A stretch of DNA of 49,771 nt from Geofilum sp964396555 (GTDB lineage Bacteria > Bacteroidota > Bacteroidia > Bacteroidales > Marinilabiliaceae), in the NCBI GenBank assembly GCA_964396555.1, contig CAYNFX010000004.1, positions 1 to 49,771 on the forward strand, given 5' to 3'. Positions 34,301-39,519 of this stretch are shown here, one piece after another. Below the pieces are notes generated by a model. It ran no database searches. It worked only from the letters and a program-made list of their open reading frames with translations, and had not been told where the DNA came from. The stretch's first letter is position 1. Each line of letters opens with the position of its first letter. The position numbers and the translations under genes are program-made.

Positions 34301-35824
34301 TTTAAGCAGTTTTACTAGCAAGGCCTGTGGTGCTTCAATACCTGAGTTGCTAAACTCACCCACCCTGTATACCTGACCGTTGTATGTGAATTCGAAAGCG
34401 ACTGCCAATACTTCATCTGCATTTAGCTGGGTGTTGAGCGAAATATACCCAAGCTTAGTATTAACCTTGTACTCTGACTCAGGAATCAGACGCGCATTTT
34501 CAACCCGTTCATAATCCCTGGAAGTAGTAAAGGGATTTTGGTCTATTGATATTAAGGACTGAAGGATGCCTGTTGACTGGTTGATATCCCTGATGCCAGC
34601 ATAGGTTGAATTCATCTGGTTGAATAGGTCGTTTGCGTCATTGCTTGGATAAGCAACTGCGGCCCGACCATTCCATGTAAGCGGTTTTTCCATATTGGCA
34701 GCGGCCTCGCCAATGTCGGTAAAGGCTACAATATTTCGGGATTGCTGGAAGTCACTTGTTCTGTTGGTTATCCAAACCTCCACCTTTGTGATATTGAATG
34801 GAGAATTTATTACCGGCAGGTTGGCAAGCGCCCTTTCGTAGTGGTCTTTGAAGACATGAGAAAGGAAGAAGTGTCTGTTTTTGTCATACTGGTCGGCCGA
34901 GACTTCAAAGTCCTGGGTTTGGGCCCCCCCCTGGATATTCATTACAGTAGTCTCACCCTTCTGTTGAGAGAAAAGAGTCTGGACTGTAAGCTTCCCAAAT
35001 TGCAGCTCGGTCTTCACACCAAAAAGACTTTGGCTTCCTGTAATAAGTGTTCCCGGCAGTGCCAGGCTCACATTACCAGCTTCTATTTTCTTGATTATAT
35101 CATCTTCTCCTCCTGAGTACTCAAGGTTGATCTGGTTTTCAAAGTCGAAGGTGGCCTCAGTGTTGTAGTTGATTCCAAGTTTCAGACGTTCACCAATATT
35201 ACCCTGAATATTCATCTGAATCTTCTGTTGGAAGTCGAAGGTGGTAGTCTTACGTAGTCTTTCCTGCAGTGTGGGGTTGTCAATCTTTGTAGTGTTGACA
35301 CCAATTTTGAGCTCTGCAACACCCTGAGGACGGATATTCACCACGTTGCTTCCGAAAACACTTTCAAAGACATCTCCACCGATTTTGAAACGGCCGAAAC
35401 GGTCTTCTTCAGCCGTAGCTCCTTCAGTCGCTTTTTGACTCCAATACTCTCTGAGCGAGTTGCGAATCTGCTGGTTGTTGTATTCCTCAACTGTCATGCT
35501 GTATGGAAGTCTCACCGGAATATTTCCAATCATCCGGTAAACAACTATTCTGCCTGTTGCCGGATCATATTCTGTCCTGTACTCATTGTTGTCAGGATCA
35601 GGAAAGATAAAAGGATCTTGAGAGCCGGAAGGAGGTACGGATATCTGATCAACCGGGGGGTTGATCCTGAGAGGATCAACAGGAGAGGCTATTGTATCGG
35701 AGGCGTTTTGAGAATAAGGAAGCTGCAAGACAGGTGAACCTGGTTTGTATTCACCGGCACCTGCCAGTACAAACAGGGAAGACAATAACGGTACGAACAG
35801 TTTATATGTTAAACTCTTTCTCAA
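28352..35824 (-). CDS. sprA: T9SS outer-membrane translocon SprA (Sov)
   Basis: 2490 residues, in the range of SprA/Sov and the largest gene here. It has an N-terminal signal peptide (KLFVPLLSSLFVLAGAGEYK), an early proline-rich segment, and two copies of the SprA-type domain, one near residues 100-480 (FGRFKIGGDVFESVFGSNVV, with NIRPQGVAELKIGVNTTKID) and one near residues 1100-1600 (IKLADLGSVSLAGRASTTGF). Long runs of alternating aromatic strands fill the rest, and the end NSSFGVNFRFSLTQ is a final barrel strand. SprA forms a 36-strand outer-membrane barrel through which T9SS cargo leaves the periplasm. The frame is uninterrupted over 7.4 kb. ruvA lies 43 nt upstream on the same strand, so the two are probably cotranscribed. 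Confidence 0.97.
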   Translation of the reverse strand: MRKSLTYKLFVPLLSSLFVLAGAGEYKPGSPVLQLPYSQNASDTIASPVDPLRINPPVDQISVPPSGSQDPFIFPDPDNNEYRTEYDPATGRIVVYRMIGNIPVRLPYSMTVEEYNNQQIRNSLREYWSQKATEGATAEEDRFGRFKIGGDVFESVFGSNVVNIRPQGVAELKIGVNTTKIDNPTLQERLRKTTTFDFQQKIQMNIQGNIGERLKLGINYNTEATFDFENQINLEYSGGEDDIIKKIEAGNVSLALPGTLITGSQSLFGVKTELQFGKLTVQTLFSQQKGETTVMNIQGGAQTQDFEVSADQYDKNRHFFLSHVFKDHYERALANLPVINSPFNITKVEVWITNRTSDFQQSRNIVAFTDIGEAAANMEKPLTWNGRAAVAYPSNDANDLFNQMNSTYAGIRDINQSTGILQSLISIDQNPFTTSRDYERVENARLIPESEYKVNTKLGYISLNTQLNADEVLAVAFEFTYNGQVYRVGEFSNSGIEAPQALLVKLLKGTSLSPRMKTWQLMMKNIYSIGAYQVSPDDFRMNVAFMNDSVGSYITTFNEDGEHNGKLFISMLNLDRLNKQLEPYPDGAFDFVSGFTIAPDQGRIIFPVLQPFGSYMEEKLQSLPASIRDKFVFKELYDSTLTVAGQAAEKNKYRLVGSYKSSAGAEISLNAFNIPRGSVIVTAGGLKLTENIDYSVDYTAGRITILNSGLLESGTPIQVSLENQSLFNLQTKTLLGTHLDYRFSEDFNVGATVMHLRERPLTQKVAFGDEPIANTIWGLNTSYYTQSNLLTSLIDKLPLIQTKTPSSISFEAEFAQLIPGHPNVIKREGNSYIDDFEGTKIPIDMKHREAWQLASAPQGQDQIFPYASLSNDLRYGFGRARLAWYHIDPLFLRNTNLTPDHIRRDKDARSNHYVREVYEREIFPNKNPAYGEPTNISVLNLAYYPTERGPYNFSTNLNPDGSLKNPRQNWAGIMRKIDTNDFEASNIDHIEFWLMDPFIYDEGTHEGGYLYINLGDISEDILKDGRKFFEQGLPGPGEPFDVDSTVWGYIPKRQSLVNAFSNDPQTRLMQDVGLDGMSSEAERHFLRQGNNAFLDAIENMYAQGQLSEEAYRTFINDPAGDDFRYFRGADLDRMRVSILDRYKYYNNPEGNSKPSEYSGESFSTAGTNIPDGEDINRDNTLSESESYFQYQIRIEPGQMQIGNNYISDVVTNTVKLENGSVEEVTWYQFKIPVNAPDTVVGDIEDLRSVRFMRMFLNDFEDTIVLRFATLDLIRAEWRRYEKDLFQIGDNVNPNPNTEFDVSAVNIEENGRREPIPYILPPGVDRVIDPANPSVRELNEQSLSLKVTDLASGDARSVYKNIGMDIRQYQRIKMDVHAEALEGDDLKDGEMLVFIRLGTDYQNNYYEYELPLKLTPPGLYVNENVSHRHTVWPDENRLDVPLDLFQQVKLRRNDAMRVQNSSVRLTSEYQWFDPDKPSNKVKIKGNPNLANVKTIMIGVRNDARDDKSAVIWVNELRLTDFNEEGGWAANSRMNIKLADLGSVSLAGRASTTGFGSIDQSVNERSKEDFYQYDVATNLELGKFVGPNSRVSIPFYAGYSEQVATPEYYPLDPDIPLEIALKNAETKSERDSIRNISQDYTQRKSINFTNVRLQPKSTDVPFYSPSNLSATYSYNETYRRNIDTENLTDKNYRGILAYNFLNRPKPIEPFKSIKGKSLALVRDFNFYLAPTQLGYRWEVSRGYREEQLRNISNPSFKIPVSVNKDFYWNRHFELTYNLTKGLKMDFRSSNNAIIDEPEGPVNKNRYRDDYELWKDSVMSNILNLGRTTNYQHNLSVSYQIPINKLPLLDWTSASVNYGALYNWQQGPVTALEYEWGNTIRNSNSIQGNAQLNFTSLYNKSSYLRTLTQSSQRGRSTAQNNNQQGETVRYTQHNLELKSGESLTINHRLETSNVTARVFNESGHPIRGEQKIVDNNTLIFTPSQDASNARIMVSGQKTEQKKPGKEVKEFAFRFLTGVRNVSLTYSENNGTILPGYLPRSKFLGTSNYEGASAPGLPFILGWQDRDFALEAAQKNWLTTDSTLNTPYTMTHSQEITIRLQLEPLNGLKINLTANRRFQKGINEYYLYRDGGFEAYNTMENGSLSMTVNTFRTAFRNIEKKGVYQSEVFDRFLENRQIIAQRLGEERQGYNFPTDIYSGSPYAVLEGRPYRPEGYPEDGLGASNGTDGYSLTSQDVMIPAFLAAYSGKSANNIFLDAIPSLIQIRPNWTINYDGLSRINWLKKYIRSFDLSHSYRSTYNIGQFITNFDWEEMRDGFSYIRDEKGNFIPKYQINGVSISEQFAPLIMANIVWNNSLSTRFEYKKSRIINLSLNNNQLIENYNDEYVVGLGYRFDKMDMILGSGKNAKKLSSDLNLRADISIRDNFSVIRRIEEAVNQLTSGQKITTLKFTADYVLSDRFNMQLFYDRQLNSPYISTSYPITNSSFGVNFRFSLTQ

Positions 35825-35867
35825 AGACTTTGGGGTTTACTGCACAGGGTTGTTCAAGTACAGACCA

Positions 35868-36452
35868 TTACAACATCTTAAGGCTTGCCTTAATCAGTTG
35901 TTCAACGCTTAGTTCTGGTTGGGCTGCTAGTAATTTGTCAATTACCTTTTGCGAGGCACTACGTACAAAACCTAGCATCACCAAAGCTGATAACGCTTCT
36001 TCTCTGACTGTATTGTTTGGCCCTGCAAATAATTTCATCTCATCGACACCTGATTTTCCAATTTTATCCTTCAGTTCGATTATCACCCTTTGTGCAGTCT
36101 TTGTACCAATGCCTTTTATCCCTTGCAGCATAGAAGCGTTGCCACTAAGTATTGCCGTAGTCAGTTCTCCCGGAGATACTGATGAAAGCATCATGCGGGC
36201 AGTGTTGGCTCCTATTCCTGATACTGATATAAGGTTCCTGAACAGGTCTCTCTCATCCCTGCCTGAAAAACCAAAGAGATTGTAGGCATCTTCCCTAATC
36301 TGCTCATGCACCAGCAGAGTCACCTCTTTTTTATCCCTTATATGCTCAAAAGTGTACAGGGATATGCTGATAAAATAACCTAGCCCGTTGTTTTCGATAA
36401 TCACATGGGCTGGGCCATGTTCAACTATTTTTCCTGAGATATATTCGTACAT
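35868..36452 (-). CDS. ruvA: Holliday junction branch migration protein RuvA
   Basis: 194 residues, full length. Domain I is an OB fold (MYEYISGKIVEHGPAHVIIE, then NNGLGYFISISLYT). Domain II has the two helix-hairpin-helix motifs, RNLISVSGIGANTARMMLSS and SMLQGIKGIGTKTAQRVIIE, which grip the DNA arms. After a flexible linker the C-terminal domain III (EEALSALVMLGFVRSASQKV) contacts RuvB. RuvA tetramers hold the four-way junction so that RuvB can drive branch migration in recombinational repair. It lies 12 nt downstream of the ThiL-like gene and 43 nt upstream of sprA, an arrangement common in Bacteroidota. Confidence 0.97.
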   Translation of the reverse strand: MYEYISGKIVEHGPAHVIIENNGLGYFISISLYTFEHIRDKKEVTLLVHEQIREDAYNLFGFSGRDERDLFRNLISVSGIGANTARMMLSSVSPGELTTAILSGNASMLQGIKGIGTKTAQRVIIELKDKIGKSGVDEMKLFAGPNNTVREEALSALVMLGFVRSASQKVIDKLLAAQPELSVEQLIKASLKML

Positions 36453-36464
36453 GACAAGAGGGTA

Positions 36465-37496
36465 TTATTGGTATAACATGCCCCATCCCGGGGATTTGAG
36501 ATCTGTCTCCTCGTTGTTTGTGATAATCATCCTGCATGCTTTGGATGCTTCATTAATATATCCGATAGGTGTGAGAAATTCGCTTATAAAACTGGTTTCG
36601 GCTTCATAAACCTTGAGTGGAAGAGTGAGCAGGAGTTCGTAATCTTCACCTCCGTTGAGAGCTGCAATAAGCGGATTGTAGGTAAGATCAGATGAAGCTT
36701 TTAAAGTCTTCTGGTGTATTGGTAGTCTGTTTTCATAAATCCTGCATCCCATGGCAGATGCCCTGCAAAGCAACAACAGAGACGTTGCCAGTCCCTCAGT
36801 GATAGCAGTTATTGCGGTAGGTTTAATACCACGCTCATTTAGCTTGTCTATTACATCGACCCTTGCCTCAGGTTTAAGCTGACGTCTCAGAACATAGTCG
36901 TTATCGCCAAATTCAGGTTGCTGGGAGTCGCTTGATTTTAACACTCTTTTTTCCCTTTCCAAAAGGTGTAACCCTAAAAGTGCAGCACCAAGATCCCCCG
37001 ATACACATATCACATCTGTTTCCTTTGCTCCGGAACGTTTAATCAGACCCCCAGCGCAAAGTTTACCTGTTATGGTCACGGCAATAGTAAGACCAGTGAG
37101 TGAAGGCTCCGGCCTAAAGGCTTCAAGGCTTATACCATAGTCCCCACATGCAGAATACACTCCGTCCATCAGCTGTTCTACCATCTGTAAGTTTAACTTG
37201 TTGCTGATTCCCAGATTTACCGACAGCCTAGATGGTTTGCCGTTCATTGCAAGGATGTTAGTGACAGCAGCAGTTACAATCTTGTAACCCAGGTGTTGAA
37301 GTGGAGTATAGACCAGGTCGAAGTTGATCCCTTCAAGGAAAAGGACTGATGATAATAAGGTATCTCCTTTCGGAATCAGAATAGCATCATCGTCGGAATT
37401 CTTGCCGGAGTCTCCTGCTTCCCGGCACCTTTCTAGAATATATTCGGTCAGGCCGAACCTGCCTAGGTCCGACAGGGATCTGGTTTCGCTCATCAT
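36465..37496 (-). CDS. ThiL-like (thiamine-monophosphate kinase / AIR synthase family) protein, probably catalytically inactive
   Basis: 343 residues, the length of ThiL from Bacteroidota, and alignable with it by eye from LSDLGRFGLTEYI to the GGEDYELLLTLPL motif (282-288). ThiL phosphorylates thiamine monophosphate using ATP and several metal-binding aspartates. Here most are changed: the early GDDAAV motif is partly kept as SDDDAI (34-39), but the TTDLLMEGVHF motif reads SSVLFLEGINF, SDIYAMNG reads TNILAMNG (79-86), the GGDT substrate loop reads AFRPEPS (126-132), and DISDGL reads AITEGL (231-236). The fold-supporting segments (TDVICVSGDLGAALLGLHLL, YVLRRQLKPEAR) remain. A dead or repurposed paralogue is likely. 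It begins the ruvA-sprA transcript; whether a true thiL exists elsewhere is unknown. Confidence 0.8.
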   Translation of the reverse strand: MMSETRSLSDLGRFGLTEYILERCREAGDSGKNSDDDAILIPKGDTLLSSVLFLEGINFDLVYTPLQHLGYKIVTAAVTNILAMNGKPSRLSVNLGISNKLNLQMVEQLMDGVYSACGDYGISLEAFRPEPSLTGLTIAVTITGKLCAGGLIKRSGAKETDVICVSGDLGAALLGLHLLEREKRVLKSSDSQQPEFGDNDYVLRRQLKPEARVDVIDKLNERGIKPTAITAITEGLATSLLLLCRASAMGCRIYENRLPIHQKTLKASSDLTYNPLIAALNGGEDYELLLTLPLKVYEAETSFISEFLTPIGYINEASKACRMIITNNEETDLKSPGWGMLYQ

Positions 37497-37614
37497 TTCT
37501 TATTTAAGGTTTTGCAGCCTGTCAAAGATACAAATTTATGGCATTATCCATAGTGAATAGCATGTGGGACGCCTATTTTTGGTTAAGACCTTGCTCCTTA
37601 TTTATGAAGCAAAA

Positions 37615-37647
37615 GTTTGGAGAATAAACAATTCTTGATTAAATTTG
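37615..37647 (+). promoter_or_regulatory. Putative promoter of rimP-nusA-infB
   Basis: TTTG (37615-37618) and TAAATTTG (37640-37647) match the Bacteroidota -33 and -7 elements with a 21-nt spacer. Transcription would start near 37654, leaving a leader of about 65 nt that contains a hairpin. The 223 nt between the ThiL-like gene and rimP holds nothing else I can identify. Confidence 0.6.
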
Positions 37648-37670
37648 CAAAGATTTAGGCCTGTGATGTG

Positions 37671-37695
37671 TAGGGGACTTGAGGTCCCCTATTTT
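37671..37695 (+). promoter_or_regulatory. Leader hairpin upstream of rimP (candidate attenuator)
   Basis: TAGGGGAC (37671-37678) and GTCCCCTA (37684-37691) form a perfect 8-bp stem with a TTGAG loop, followed by TTTTATTA. It lies inside the predicted leader, 28 nt before the rimP ATG, and has the form of an intrinsic terminator. Controlled read-through could adjust the translation/transcription factor operon. Confidence 0.5.
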
Positions 37696-37719
37696 ATTAC
37701 CACTAATGAAATTGTTTCT

Positions 37720-38184
37720 ATGCTGAGCAGGGGAAGAATACTGGATATTATTCAACAGAAGATAGACGAAGACGGCTATTTTATTGTTGATGTTGACATA
37801 AAACAAGGAGACCGCATTGTAGTTGTAATCGACGGGGATCATGGCGTTAAGATAGACTATTGTGTTGAGATCTCGCGTCTGATTGAAGGGTCCTTAGACC
37901 GGGAGGAGGAAGACTTCGAACTGGAAGTATCTTCGCCGGGGATTGGTCAACCTTTTAAGGTGCACCGTCAGTTTGTTAAGAATATAGGTCGTCAGGTGGA
38001 AGTGCTTTCCAAGTCGGGGGAGAAATATACAGGAGAACTGCTTTCAGTCAGTGAAGGTGGTTTTGTTCTTAAAGAGGACAAGATGGTAAAACTCGAAGGA
38101 AAGAAGAAAAAAGAGTTGCAGATTGTTGAGCATCCCTTTAATTTTGAGGAGCTTAAGTCAGTCAAGGAGATTTTGAAGTTTTAA
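37720..38184 (+). CDS. rimP: Ribosome maturation factor RimP
   Basis: 154 residues from the ATG at 37720. The frame continues upstream to a TTG at 37645, but that extension would cover the leader hairpin and the predicted promoter, so it is rejected. The N-terminal alpha/beta domain (GRILDIIQQKIDEDGYFIVD, VVVIDGDHGVKIDYCVEISR, EDFELEVSSPGIGQPF) and the C-terminal SH3-like domain (GRQVEVLSKSGEKYTGELLS) fit RimP. It assists 30S subunit assembly. It is first in the conserved rimP-nusA-infB operon, ending 28 nt before nusA. Confidence 0.92.
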   Translation: MLSRGRILDIIQQKIDEDGYFIVDVDIKQGDRIVVVIDGDHGVKIDYCVEISRLIEGSLDREEEDFELEVSSPGIGQPFKVHRQFVKNIGRQVEVLSKSGEKYTGELLSVSEGGFVLKEDKMVKLEGKKKKELQIVEHPFNFEELKSVKEILKF

Positions 38185-38212
38185 TTGAGGTTATAACATA
38201 CAGCATTTGGCG

Positions 38213-39451
38213 ATGGAACATATTAATTTGATCGACACCTTTTCGGAGTTTAAGGAATTGAAGAACATCGACAGAGTAACTCTAATCAGAGTACTGGAAG
38301 ATGCTTTCCGCAGCGTACTTATAAAGATGTTCGGTACAGATGAGAATTTCGACGTTATTATTAACACCGACAAAGGAGACTTTGAGATTTGGCGTAACCG
38401 TGAGGTTGTAGCTGATGGAGAGGTGGTCAATGAGAATCTGCAGATAGCTTTAAGCCAGGCTAAGCTGATAGATGAAGATTACGAGATTGGGGAGGAGGTT
38501 ACTGATGAGGTCAAGTTTATGGACTTTGGTCGAAGGGCAATTCTTACTCTGCGTCAGAATCTTTCAGCTCGCATTATGGAGTTGCAGAAGGATGCAGTCT
38601 ATAATAAATACAAGGAGCGTATTGGTGAGATCGTGACAGGTGAAGTCTATCAGATCTGGAAACGTGAGATGCTAGTCCTGGATGACGAGGGTAATGAGCT
38701 TATTATGCCCAAGGCAGAACAGATTCCGTCAGACTTCTACCGTAAGGGTGATGCTATAAGGGCCGTTGTTGCAAGGGTTGAGATCCGCAACAATAATCCT
38801 CTTATCATTTTGTCACGTACTTCAGAGGTGTTACTTGAAAGACTGTTCGAACTGGAAGTGCCAGAAATTCACGACGGGCTTATAACTATTAAGAAGATAG
38901 TACGTCAACCTGGCGAAAGAGCCAAAGTTGCCGTGGAATCATACGACGACCGTATAGATCCTGTAGGAGCATGCGTGGGTATGAAGGGTTCGCGTATACA
39001 TGGAATTGTTCGCGAGCTGCGCAATGAGAATATTGATGTAATTAATTATACAAACAACATCCAGCTATTCATCCAGAGGGCATTAAATCCTGCCAAGATA
39101 TCGAGCATAAAGATATTTGAGGATGATAAGAGAGCTCAGGTTTATTTGAAGCCTGAGGAAGTATCTCTGGCCATTGGTAAGGGCGGATTGAATATCCGAC
39201 TTGCAAGTCAGCTTACCGGATATGAGCTGGATGTATATCGTGAAACAGAGGAAGACGAGGAAGAAGACGTTTCATTGGACGAGTTTTCTGATGAAATTGA
39301 CGGTTGGGTGTTGGATGCATTAAAGGCTATAGGCTGCGACACAGCCAAGTCGGTTTTGGATCTGCCTATCGAAGATCTTGTCAAGCGCACTGACCTTGAG
39401 GAAGAGACCATCCAAGAAGTCATTTCCATTTTGAGGTCTGAATTTGAATAA
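38213..39451 (+). CDS. nusA: Transcription termination/antitermination factor NusA
   Basis: 412 residues from the ATG at 38213; a TTG two codons earlier (38207) is in frame but less likely. Domains in order: the N-terminal RNA-polymerase-binding domain (about 1-125, MEHINLIDTFSEFKELKNID), S1 (about 130-200, GEIVTGEVYQIWKREMLVLD), KH1 and KH2 (about 205-345, with VGACVGMKGSRIHGIVREL and LAIGKGGLNIRLASQLTGYE), and a short acidic linker with a helix-hairpin-helix-like tail (VLDLPIEDLVKRTDLEEETI). It modulates pausing, termination and antitermination in the elongating polymerase. It lies between rimP and infB as usual. Confidence 0.96.
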   Translation: MEHINLIDTFSEFKELKNIDRVTLIRVLEDAFRSVLIKMFGTDENFDVIINTDKGDFEIWRNREVVADGEVVNENLQIALSQAKLIDEDYEIGEEVTDEVKFMDFGRRAILTLRQNLSARIMELQKDAVYNKYKERIGEIVTGEVYQIWKREMLVLDDEGNELIMPKAEQIPSDFYRKGDAIRAVVARVEIRNNNPLIILSRTSEVLLERLFELEVPEIHDGLITIKKIVRQPGERAKVAVESYDDRIDPVGACVGMKGSRIHGIVRELRNENIDVINYTNNIQLFIQRALNPAKISSIKIFEDDKRAQVYLKPEEVSLAIGKGGLNIRLASQLTGYELDVYRETEEDEEEDVSLDEFSDEIDGWVLDALKAIGCDTAKSVLDLPIEDLVKRTDLEEETIQEVISILRSEFE

Positions 39452-39519
39452 ATAAGCTATCTTTGGAAGGCAACCCAAGATTTCAGCCGATCTTCCGAAT
39501 TAAATTGAAAGTACCGTTT

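Noticed and set aside
35692..36285. 197-codon plus-strand open frame spanning the sprA start and most of ruvA
   Set aside because: Antisense to two firmly identified genes, with low-complexity Ser/Pro composition and no family likeness.
37645..37719. Upstream TTG extension of rimP
   Set aside because: It would place the start inside the predicted -7 element and translate through the leader hairpin; RimP homologues start near the ATG at 37720.
39463..39519. Upstream TTG extension of infB by 19 codons
   Set aside because: The IF2N domain begins just after the ATG at 39520, and the added residues show no similarity to IF-2.
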